Positions 6,655 through 13,498 of a stretch of 14,817 bases of DNA are shown piece after piece; position 1 is the first letter of the stretch; every line of letters begins with the position of its first letter. The DNA comes from CAJXZP01 sp049606935 (GTDB lineage: Bacteria; Bacteroidota; Bacteroidia; Flavobacteriales_G; Salibacteraceae), in contig JBMYWA010000060.1 of the NCBI GenBank assembly GCA_049606935.1, positions 1-14,817 of the forward strand, given 5' to 3'. A program made the translations under genes and the position numbers. A model generated the notes under the pieces. That model did not search any database. It was not told the DNA's origin and saw nothing but the letters and a program-made list of their open reading frames with translations.

Positions 6655-8101
6655 GAGTGTTTTGGAACAAAAACTAGGAAATAATTTTAAGAATAAAATT
6701 ATGGAAGCTGAAACAAGTATTAAAACCATTGACGCTCAAAATCTATTGACCCCGGAGAGGTTTGACCTTCTTGCAAAGATTTTATACATAAAATATTATG
6801 AATCTGCACATGGTGCTGAATTCTACAAAGAATTATATTTAAAACATATTGAAATATTTAACGGCTTTTTTGAATCAGATGGGTCTGGTAAAATTGGAGA
6901 AGATGGTTTCATTAACTCGTTTAATGACCTGATTAACTCCGTTAAAAGTGAGGGAATAAAAAAGGATGTTATTTTACCAGCTTCTACTGGAAATGTAATT
7001 TTGGATGGCGCCCATAGAACTGCCACTGCAATTTATTTTAATGATTCCATTCAAATTGCCGAGATTGAAAGCTGCGAAGCAAATTTCGACTATCAATATT
7101 TTAAGAATGGGGGATTAAAGGAGTATTTTTTGGACGAAATGGCATTAGAGTATATAAATCAAAAACAAAAAGATTTGTACTTAATGTTTTTATGGCCTAC
7201 CGGAGGAAATGATAATAACAATGAGGTTGATACAATTATTAAGTCTTATGGGAAAATTGTTTACCGCAAAGAAATTGACTTATCGGAAAATGGATCGGTT
7301 AATTTGATCCGAAGTTTATACGAAAATGAATCATGGGTAGGTTCCTTTGATGATCGCTTTGCTGGAGCACACAATAAAGCTAGATGGTGCTTTAGTAAGG
7401 ATGGTAAGGTAAAGGTTGTTCTTTTGGATTCTTCCAAAGATATGATTGCTCTGAAGGAAGAAATTCGAGATTTATTTTCAGTGAAGAAACATTCTGTGCA
7501 TATTACTGATACTTATTCTGAGGTGTATAAATATGGAAGACTGGTATTTAATAATAACTCTGTACATTGGTTGAATCACTTCACGTTTAAAAACTATGAT
7601 TGGTTTAATAAATTATTGAGTCATTTTGTACAGTGGCAGAAGGATAGTTTATTTGATCTTAATGACTTTTGTATCGATGGGAGTGCAAGTTTATCAGCGT
7701 ATGGTATTAGGGTTGCCAGAGACGTTGATTTTTTGTATGGAAAGGAACGTGAGATTTCAACGGGTTTTAAGGAAATTGATTGCCATAATGAGCGTTTAAA
7801 TTATGACTTGAAGCAAATAGGTGAAATTATTTACGACCCTAGAAATCATTTTTACTACAAATCAGTAAAGTTTATTTCTCTTAATTTATTGCGTGAATAC
7901 AAAATTAATAGGGGAGAAAAAAAGGACCTTATTGATATAGAGGGAATTGATTCTCTAAATAATGGTAACGAATTAAAAAGATCGGTAAGTGAATTGATGA
8001 GGAACTTAATATCCCTTAGGTTTTGGAAAGCTAGGGTTAAGTTTTTTTTATTTAAAATAAGATACCATTTGCACAAATTTATTTATGCCTTTAAAAATTA
8101 A
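6641..8101 (+). CDS. Unrecognised polysaccharide-locus protein with ParB/sulfiredoxin-like and nucleotidyltransferase-like motifs
   Basis: The soluble 486-residue protein matches no named family I recognise. Three parts can be seen. Residues about 90-150 contain ILDGAHRTATAI (His125, Arg126), resembling the 'DGxHR' loop of ParB/sulfiredoxin folds, which includes ADP- or ATP-dependent free-serine kinases. Residues about 185-315 start with WPTGG and include KHSVHITDT (283-291) and FNNNSVHWLNHF (303-314); I cannot name this part. Residues about 340-435 contain GS (347-348) with Asp361 and Asp363 in RDVDFL, the hGS...DhD pattern of polymerase-beta-type nucleotidyltransferases, plus R424...KKDLIDI (427-433), also common there. 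The ATG at 6641 is preferred over an upstream TTG at 6611. The gene overlaps wzx by 14 bases and the next gene by 17. A role in making or attaching a phosphate-linked substituent is inference only. Confidence 0.6.
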   Translation: MKISKSVLEQKLGNNFKNKIMEAETSIKTIDAQNLLTPERFDLLAKILYIKYYESAHGAEFYKELYLKHIEIFNGFFESDGSGKIGEDGFINSFNDLINSVKSEGIKKDVILPASTGNVILDGAHRTATAIYFNDSIQIAEIESCEANFDYQYFKNGGLKEYFLDEMALEYINQKQKDLYLMFLWPTGGNDNNNEVDTIIKSYGKIVYRKEIDLSENGSVNLIRSLYENESWVGSFDDRFAGAHNKARWCFSKDGKVKVVLLDSSKDMIALKEEIRDLFSVKKHSVHITDTYSEVYKYGRLVFNNNSVHWLNHFTFKNYDWFNKLLSHFVQWQKDSLFDLNDFCIDGSASLSAYGIRVARDVDFLYGKEREISTGFKEIDCHNERLNYDLKQIGEIIYDPRNHFYYKSVKFISLNLLREYKINRGEKKDLIDIEGIDSLNNGNELKRSVSELMRNLISLRFWKARVKFFLFKIRYHLHKFIYAFKN

Positions 8102-9257
8102 CAAATATCATACTATCCTTATTGGAATTTTTGGGCTAATGTTTGCTACAGGTTTTATTTCATTAGAAATAAAAGATAGTATCGTAAGTGTAAAGAAGAT
8201 GTTGGTGCTTTCCATGTTCGCCTTTACTTTTTTTCTGGGTAAGAGAGTGAATAAAAAAGTATTTGAAATTTGGGGAGTTTTTGCCATGTACATTTTATAT
8301 TCATTGGTACTGATGGTGGTAAAAAAAATTAATCTCTTTGATTATTTTACTGTGTTTTTGGCATTTTTTTATGCTTTTTGTCTCTTTTTTTTCGCAGGAA
8401 AAAAAGTAATAAAACAGGAGTTTTTCGATAAATTTTTTTCAGGGTTATTAATAATGTTCTCAATTAAATACCTCATTACAATTTTGACAACTCCCTATCG
8501 TCCCATTTTGTTTATTGAAAATAATTTCGAATTGCTTTTTATGGCTATTCTGCTAATTGGTAGTATTCGGTTTTCTGAAAAAATCAATTATCTACATGTG
8601 GTATTAAGCGGTTTCATTGCAATAAGTTCTACATCAAGGTCAGGTGCCGCCATCTTCATATTCCTTTTAGGTATTCTTTTTTTTAAATGGGAATACATAA
8701 AACTAAAATATTGGTGGGTTTTTTCATTGATATTAGTTGGAGTTGGTTTAGCTGTAATGCAGTTTATTAATAGAATTCCAGAAGGAGGTATTGAACAAAT
8801 TGATAGATTTAGATTTTTGGTTGTTTTCTTTTCAGAGATAAAAAACTGGGGTTTATGGGAGTATTTATTTGGTAATCCAATAATTACCCCCTTGAGTATT
8901 GAGAATTGTGGAAAATTATCATATTATCAAAGCTTGTTTTCTTTTTCTGGAACTGGAGATTGCTATTCTGTGGTGTTACATTCATTTATATTACGTGTAA
9001 TCTTAGATCATGGTTTTTTGGGTTTGATATTGTTGTTTTTTGGAGTGTATAAGATGTTCAAAGTATCTGGTTTTCCGAATAGGTATATTTGGGCAATTAT
9101 TGGTGTTTTATTTTTGAATTCAATATCAATTTCTTCAATAAATAGCATTTTTGCGGTGTTCGCAATGGGATTAATTATGATAGTAAAACCAAGGGAAAAA
9201 TTAAGTCCAATTAGGATTAATGAAGTAGAAAAAATAGTAATTGATGGAGTCCAGTAA
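8085..9257 (+). CDS. Wzy/WaaL-like membrane protein (candidate 2 polymerase or ligase)
   Basis: The 390-residue hydrophobic protein has about ten to eleven predicted membrane segments. ISSTSRSGAAIFIFLLGILFF near residues 180-205 carries the 'SRSG' motif common in O-antigen ligase/polymerase proteins. A loop at about 225-300 (NRIPEGGIEQIDRFRF, then a short cysteine-containing stretch with two Cys) precedes VLHSFILRVILDHGFLGLILLFFGVYKMF, matching the family's 'H.....L...G..G' block. It is the second such protein in the locus; one could be the repeat-unit polymerase and the other a ligase or a second polymerase. The ATG at 8085 lies 17 bases inside the preceding gene, and its end overlaps the GT2 gene by 14 bases, so it belongs to the same transcript. 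Confidence 0.75.
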   Translation: MPLKINKYHTILIGIFGLMFATGFISLEIKDSIVSVKKMLVLSMFAFTFFLGKRVNKKVFEIWGVFAMYILYSLVLMVVKKINLFDYFTVFLAFFYAFCLFFFAGKKVIKQEFFDKFFSGLLIMFSIKYLITILTTPYRPILFIENNFELLFMAILLIGSIRFSEKINYLHVVLSGFIAISSTSRSGAAIFIFLLGILFFKWEYIKLKYWWVFSLILVGVGLAVMQFINRIPEGGIEQIDRFRFLVVFFSEIKNWGLWEYLFGNPIITPLSIENCGKLSYYQSLFSFSGTGDCYSVVLHSFILRVILDHGFLGLILLFFGVYKMFKVSGFPNRYIWAIIGVLFLNSISISSINSIFAVFAMGLIMIVKPREKLSPIRINEVEKIVIDGVQ

Positions 9258-10155
9258 GAAAAATATTTCGGTCTTAATTTTAACCTATAATGAAGAAAAA
9301 CATATTGCACGCTGTTTAATTTCTCTTAAATCAATTGCAGCTGAAATATTTATTGTTGATTCTTTCTCAACGGATAACACTGTTAGTATCGCGCAGGAAC
9401 ACGGAGCTAAGGTTTATTCAAATCCTTGGATTAATTATGCTAAACAATTTCAATGGGGGTTAGATAATTGTCCAATTAAAACTAAATGGGTGATGCGAAT
9501 GGATTCTGATGAGTATATATTACCAGAATTAGAAACCGAAATTCAGAATAAGTTGGACAAAATCCCGAGTGATATTACCGGAATTTACATAAAACGTAGA
9601 ATGCATTTTAAAGGTAAGTGGATTAAACACGGAGCCAAATACCCAGAGTGGTTACTAAGGATTTGGGAGTTTAAGGCAGGCGTTATTGAAGAAAGATGGA
9701 TGGATGAGCATGTTTTGTTGAGATATGGGAATACTTTAAAGTTCTCAAATGATTTGGTAGATGATAATTTGAATGGAATTTCATGGTGGACAGATAAACA
9801 CAATTCATACGCCTCAAGGGAAGCAATAGATTTATTGATTACTGGTAAAAGCTTAAAAGTTGTTCCCTCTCTTTTTGGTACCCAAGAAGAACGTAAGAGG
9901 TTTCTAAAATATAAATATGCCAGACTGCCTTTGTTTGTACGTCCATTAATATACTTCAGTTGGAGGTACTTTTTGAAATTAGGATTTTTAGATGGTAAAC
10001 AAGGATTGATTTGGCATTTTCTTCAAGGGTTTTGGTACCGTTTTTTGGTAGATACGAAAATTTACGAGGTTAGAAATATAGCTAAAACTGATAATATTTC
10101 AATAGAAACTGTTTTAATGAGAGATTATGGTTACCAGAAAAGAATAGAAGATTAA
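9244..10155 (+). CDS. Family 2 glycosyltransferase (WaaE/WcaA-like)
   Basis: From the ATG at 9244 the protein has 303 residues; the TTG one codon earlier is a poorer choice. The GT-A fold is clear: ISVLILTYNEEKHIARCL (8-25) binds the nucleotide, FIVDSFSTDNTVSIAQEHGAKV follows, and the metal-binding DxD is Asp87-Ser88-Asp89 in MRMDSDEYILPELE. The second half (MHFKGKWIKHGAKYPEWLLRIW, then WWTDKHNSYASREAIDLL) resembles the LPS-core WaaE-type and colanic-acid-type GT2 enzymes. Near the C-terminus is a hydrophobic, aromatic segment (FVRPLIYFSWRYFLKLGFLDGKQGLIWHFLQGFWYRF), probably membrane-associated. It adds one sugar to the lipid-linked unit in the cytoplasm; which sugar is unknown. It overlaps the preceding gene by 14 bases and lies 2 bases before the acetyltransferase gene. 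Confidence 0.88.
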   Translation: MESSKKNISVLILTYNEEKHIARCLISLKSIAAEIFIVDSFSTDNTVSIAQEHGAKVYSNPWINYAKQFQWGLDNCPIKTKWVMRMDSDEYILPELETEIQNKLDKIPSDITGIYIKRRMHFKGKWIKHGAKYPEWLLRIWEFKAGVIEERWMDEHVLLRYGNTLKFSNDLVDDNLNGISWWTDKHNSYASREAIDLLITGKSLKVVPSLFGTQEERKRFLKYKYARLPLFVRPLIYFSWRYFLKLGFLDGKQGLIWHFLQGFWYRFLVDTKIYEVRNIAKTDNISIETVLMRDYGYQKRIED

Positions 10156-10157
10156 TA

Positions 10158-10700
10158 ATGAAAGTTCAAGATTTAACTAAATACAAAAACCCAGAAGGTT
10201 TTCGTGGTCGTTCTCCCATTGTTGTTCAATTATGGTGGATGGTCCAAGCTAGTTTGTTTGCTTGGTCACCTCAATTTCTTTACGGATGGCGAAGATTTTT
10301 GTTAAGATTCTTCGGGGCAAAAATTGGTGAAAACGTTATTATTCGGCCTGATGTAAAAATTACCTACCCCTGGAAAGTTTCTATAGGTAATTACAGCTGG
10401 ATTGGAGATGGAGTGGAGTTGTATAGTTTAGGTGAAATTGAAATTGGAGAAAATGTGGTGATTTCGCAAAAGTCGTATTTATGTACAGGTTCTCACGACT
10501 ATAAGGATGAAAAATTCCCTATTTATGCGAAAAAAATCACAATAAAGGATGAGTGTTGGCTTGCAACTGACGTTTATGTTGCGCCAGGAATAACTATTGA
10601 TAAAAGAATAGTAGTAGGAGCAAGAAGTAGTGTTTTTAAAAACTTAGAAAGACCTGGAATTTACACAGGTAGTCCTGCAAAATTTCAACGTGAAAGATGA
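10158..10700 (+). CDS. wcaF: WcaF-like sugar O-acetyltransferase (left-handed beta-helix)
   Basis: The 180-residue protein has the length and layout of colanic acid acetyltransferase WcaF. An N-terminal hydrophobic, tryptophan-rich region (VVQLWWMVQASLFAWSPQFLYGWRRFLLRFFGAKIG) is followed by hexapeptide repeats such as IGENVIIRPDVKI, IGNYSWIGDGVEL, IGEIEIGENVVI and ITIKDECWLATDVYVAPGITI. His113 in TGSHDY is the likely catalytic base. The C-terminal GSPAKFQ is the usual NodL/LacA/CysE-type ending. It would acetylate a sugar of the repeat unit from acetyl-CoA; in colanic acid the target is believed to be fucose, consistent with gmd and fcl here. The next gene starts within its stop codon (ATGA, 4-base overlap), pointing to coupled translation with the WcaI-like enzyme. 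The symbol is by family resemblance. Confidence 0.88.
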   Translation: MKVQDLTKYKNPEGFRGRSPIVVQLWWMVQASLFAWSPQFLYGWRRFLLRFFGAKIGENVIIRPDVKITYPWKVSIGNYSWIGDGVELYSLGEIEIGENVVISQKSYLCTGSHDYKDEKFPIYAKKITIKDECWLATDVYVAPGITIDKRIVVGARSSVFKNLERPGIYTGSPAKFQRER

Positions 10701-11929
10701 CCAAACCAAGCATAACTTTAATCAGTTTAAACTACGCCCCTGAAGATACTGCTATTGGTTTATACAGTTCTCAAATGGCAGCACATTTGGTTCGAAATGG
10801 CTGGAAAGTGCAGGTGGTTGCTGGTTTCCCTTATTACCCTAACTGGGAAATAGCCGAAGACTATCAAAACAAACCCAATTATTTTGTTGAAGAATTGAAT
10901 GGAGTAAAAGTGCATCGCTATAAACAGTTTGTACCCAAAGACCCAACTTTCATTAATAGATCTATTCAAATTGTAGATTTCACTCTCGGAAACTGGTTTC
11001 ACTTGGGGAAACTGAAAAAAACAGATGTTGTGATATCCATAATACCTTATACCAGCTCGTCTTGGTTAGGAAATAAGTTAGCAAAGAAAATGAAGGCCAA
11101 ACATTGGATTCATATACAAGATTTTGAGTTTGATGCTGCTTTTGAGTCAGGGCTAACAACCAAAAAGGGAGCGATGAACTTGGCTGCTTCGGCTTTATTT
11201 AAGCTAGAAAAATCTATATTAGATAAGGCAGATCTGGTAAGTACTATAAGTAATGGAATGCTACGGCAATTAGAGTCTAAAACTACGGTACAAAATTTCT
11301 TTTTTCCTAATTGGGTTGATGAGGAATTTATTAATCCTAATAGTTATGAAAAACATCCTTTTTTGAATAATGGAAAGTTCAACGTTTTATACTCTGGAAA
11401 TATTGGCGGAAAACAGGATTGGGATTTATTTGTTCGGGTAGTGAAACAATTTGAAGATAATAAAAACATCCAGTTTGTTATAGTTGGAGCGGGAGCAACA
11501 CGCGATAAATTAGCCAACAAATTAAAAAACAATAATAATGTGAGTTTTCATAATCCAGTACCGTACTCGGATTTGAACAACCTATTGTGCTCGGCAGATT
11601 TACATGTTTTGTTTCAAAAGAATGATGTTGTAGATACTGTAATGCCTTCAAAGATTCTTGGAATGATGGCAAGTTCAGTTCCGTCTCTAGTTACGGGTAA
11701 TTCCAAATCTGAAGTTTGCTCAGCATTTGAAACTTCTTCTGGCGGATTTTTTATTGGTAGTGGAGCTTTAAATCAAATATGTAATGTTATCCATGACTAT
11801 TCTGCAAACGAAATTTTGAAAAATCAACATGGAATAAACGCTAGGAAATTTGTTTTAGACAATTTCACTCAGAACGTTATTCTCGAGCGGTTTTCAAAAA
11901 GATTGAATGAATTAATAGAAATAAATTAA
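10697..11929 (+). CDS. wcaI: WcaI-like family 4 glycosyltransferase
   Basis: The 410-residue protein has the GT-B fold of WcaI. The opening SLNYAPEDTAIGLYSSQMAAHL and the following VVAGFPYYPNW are characteristic of this group, as is WIHIQDFEFDAAFESGL. The C-terminal donor domain starts at about residue 225 with FNVLYSGNIGGKQDWDLFVRV and contains IQFVIVGAGATRDKL, VPYSDLNNLLCSADLHVLFQ and DTVMPSKILGMMASSVPSLV, the region where GT4 enzymes bind the nucleotide sugar. In E. coli colanic acid WcaI is assigned as the enzyme adding the first fucose to the lipid-linked glucose, so GDP-fucose from Gmd/Fcl is a reasonable donor here, by inference. The start overlaps wcaF by 4 bases. A 112-base gap follows before the initiating transferase gene. 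Confidence 0.88.
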   Translation: MTKPSITLISLNYAPEDTAIGLYSSQMAAHLVRNGWKVQVVAGFPYYPNWEIAEDYQNKPNYFVEELNGVKVHRYKQFVPKDPTFINRSIQIVDFTLGNWFHLGKLKKTDVVISIIPYTSSSWLGNKLAKKMKAKHWIHIQDFEFDAAFESGLTTKKGAMNLAASALFKLEKSILDKADLVSTISNGMLRQLESKTTVQNFFFPNWVDEEFINPNSYEKHPFLNNGKFNVLYSGNIGGKQDWDLFVRVVKQFEDNKNIQFVIVGAGATRDKLANKLKNNNNVSFHNPVPYSDLNNLLCSADLHVLFQKNDVVDTVMPSKILGMMASSVPSLVTGNSKSEVCSAFETSSGGFFIGSGALNQICNVIHDYSANEILKNQHGINARKFVLDNFTQNVILERFSKRLNELIEIN

Positions 11930-11964
11930 AACACCCAACCTTTTCTGCCATTTCATCGTCTAGC

Positions 11965-11976
11965 TTGTAATTACAA
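11965..11976. promoter_or_regulatory. 12-base palindrome in the gap before the initiating transferase gene
   Basis: TTGTAATTACAA is a perfect inverted repeat in the 112-base space between the WcaI-like and WcaJ-like genes. It could be a small operator or the base of a weak AT-rich hairpin. Palindromes of this composition arise easily by chance in AT-rich DNA. Confidence 0.25.
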
Positions 11977-12017
11977 AAAATAAGTGAAAACAGCATGCGT
12001 TTAGCCCACACACTTAA

Positions 12018-12025
12018 CACGTTTG
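12018..12025 (+). promoter_or_regulatory. Possible -7 promoter element for the initiating transferase gene
   Basis: CACGTTTG differs from TAnnTTTG only at the first base and lies 16 bases before the ATG at 12042, a spacing close to that of the promoter ahead of the Wzz-like gene. No clear TTG is found about 20 bases upstream, so this is a weak call. It would allow separate expression of the last gene of the block. Confidence 0.3.
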
Positions 12026-12041
12026 CCATACATAAAATAAA

Positions 12042-13376
12042 ATGAAATATTCAAAATTTTTATTCCCATTACAAATACTTCTGGATATAATTATTCTAGA
12101 GGTTATTTGGCTTGCTTTAACGCGGTTGGGTGGCTTTGATACCTTAGCCCAAAATGTTTTGGTTTCCTTATTAGCATGGTTCATTTCTATATATCTATTT
12201 GGATCATATCGGGTAAGGAGGTTCTCTAGAATTCCAAAAACGTTACGAGATGTGACCCGATTGGCATTTATTTTCTTAGGTACCAACATCATGTTGCAGC
12301 ATGTTATTTTTGGGCCTGATTTGAATTTAAGCTTCTATTTTTCCTTACACGCTACATTTCTGGTAAGTATAGCTTTGTTTAGATTGGTTTCTATCAAAAT
12401 GATGAAACGCTATCGATCATTAGGTAGAAACTTCAGAAATGTTTTGATTTTAGGAGAAACGCCAGATACTAAAAACCTTTCTAAAACATTTAACAATTCA
12501 AGTGAGTTAGGCTATCGCTTAAAGGCAATAATTCCATTCTCTAAATTTAATTTAGAAGAGTTCAAAAGCCTTTCAATTTCAGAAGAAATTAATGAAGTGT
12601 TTATTTCTGCAGGTACGTTTTCTAATCATCAATTTAATGAAATAGTCGATTTTGCAGATAATAATATGGTGAAAATCAGAGTAGTGCCAAATTTCTCGGG
12701 TTTTTTCGCGAGTAATTTGAAGTTGGATTACATTGGTTTTCAACCCGTGTTAGTACATCGAGAAATTGCATTAGACGATATTGTAAACTCCTCCATAAAG
12801 AGAGGTTTTGATATTGTGTTTTCATCTTTGGTAATTGTTGGCATTTTATCTTGGTTAATGCCTCTTATGGCTTTAATTATTAAATGGGAGTCAAAAGGCC
12901 CATTATTGTTTAAACAGAAACGTTCTGGAATTAACAATGAAGACTTTTATTGCTACAAGTTTAGATCTATGACGGTTAATTCAGTTTCAAACTCTAAACA
13001 AGCCACTAAAGGCGATGCAAGAATCACAAAAGTGGGAGCCTTCATTCGCAAAACAAGTATTGATGAACTGCCTCAATTTATTAATGTTTTTTTAGGAGAT
13101 ATGTCGGTAGTTGGTCCAAGGCCGCACATGGTGCAGCATACCATGGAGTTTTCAAGTATTGTTGACCGATATATGCTTCGTCATTATGTGAAACCCGGAA
13201 TTACGGGCTTAGCTCAAACCATGGGGTTTAGAGGGGAGACAAAAACTAAGCATGAAATTAAAGGAAGAATTACTTTAGACCGTTTTTATATTGAAAATTG
13301 GAACTTCTTTTTAGATTTAAAAATCATTTACAAAACTCTTGTGAATGGGGCCAAGGGCGAAGAGAATGCCTACTAA
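12042..13376 (+). CDS. WcaJ-like undecaprenyl-phosphate sugar-1-phosphate transferase (initiating enzyme)
   Basis: The 444-residue polyprenol-phosphate hexose-1-phosphotransferase starts repeat-unit assembly by moving a sugar 1-phosphate from a UDP-sugar to undecaprenyl phosphate. It has about four N-terminal membrane segments (residues 5-120), a central Rossmann-like domain opening with FRNVLILGETPDTKNLSKTF, then KRGFDIVFSSLVIVGILSW, the reentrant helix of the catalytic part. Family blocks follow in order: PLLFKQKRSGINNEDFYCYKFRSM, KTSIDELPQFINVFLGDMSVVGPRPHM with the catalytic Asp341-Glu342, and RHYVKPGITGLAQ. The full length matches the WcaJ/WbaP-type large form. The sugar (glucose, galactose or another) cannot be decided by eye. 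It is separated from the upstream run by 112 bases and followed by a strong terminator, so it closes this transcription unit. Confidence 0.92.
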   Translation: MKYSKFLFPLQILLDIIILEVIWLALTRLGGFDTLAQNVLVSLLAWFISIYLFGSYRVRRFSRIPKTLRDVTRLAFIFLGTNIMLQHVIFGPDLNLSFYFSLHATFLVSIALFRLVSIKMMKRYRSLGRNFRNVLILGETPDTKNLSKTFNNSSELGYRLKAIIPFSKFNLEEFKSLSISEEINEVFISAGTFSNHQFNEIVDFADNNMVKIRVVPNFSGFFASNLKLDYIGFQPVLVHREIALDDIVNSSIKRGFDIVFSSLVIVGILSWLMPLMALIIKWESKGPLLFKQKRSGINNEDFYCYKFRSMTVNSVSNSKQATKGDARITKVGAFIRKTSIDELPQFINVFLGDMSVVGPRPHMVQHTMEFSSIVDRYMLRHYVKPGITGLAQTMGFRGETKTKHEIKGRITLDRFYIENWNFFLDLKIIYKTLVNGAKGEENAY

Positions 13377-13396
13377 ATACGAGCAACATATTTTTT

Positions 13397-13427
13397 AAGG
13401 GAAACATGAAAATGTTTCCCTTTTTTT
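13397..13427 (+). terminator. Strong intrinsic terminator closing the main polysaccharide block
   Basis: AAGGGAAACAT (13397-13407) pairs perfectly with ATGTTTCCCTT (13412-13422) around a GAAA tetraloop. The 11-base-pair stem runs straight into more T (to 13427). A T-run before the stem (13391-13396) lets the hairpin extend slightly on the A side of the opposite strand too, but the context favours + strand termination 20 bases after the WcaJ-like stop. Confidence 0.9.
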
Positions 13428-13441
13428 GTGGAATAGTGTTC

Positions 13442-13472
13442 TTGTTGGCTTGTTTACATTAACCTATTTTCG
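13442..13472 (+). promoter_or_regulatory. Likely promoter for the dTDP-rhamnose genes
   Basis: TTG at 13442-13444, a 20-base spacer, and TATTTTCG at 13465-13472 (one mismatch to TAnnTTTG) form a plausible Bacteroidota promoter. It lies between the terminator and rfbA, 26 bases before the ATG. The strong terminator just upstream makes a new promoter necessary here. Confidence 0.45.
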
Positions 13473-13498
13473 TTTTTTTAATAATTGATTTCCAATTT

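Noticed and set aside
9241..9243. TTG start one codon before the GT2 ATG
   Set aside because: The ATG at 9244 gives a normal GT2 N-terminus and is the preferred start codon.
10989..11000. Short inverted repeat GAAAC-TG-GTTTC inside the WcaI-like gene
   Set aside because: The arms are only five bases, inside coding sequence, and are expected by chance.
12014..12292. 92-codon minus-strand frame overlapping the start of the WcaJ-like gene
   Set aside because: It is antisense to a confident gene, has no recognisable motif and no promoter I can support.
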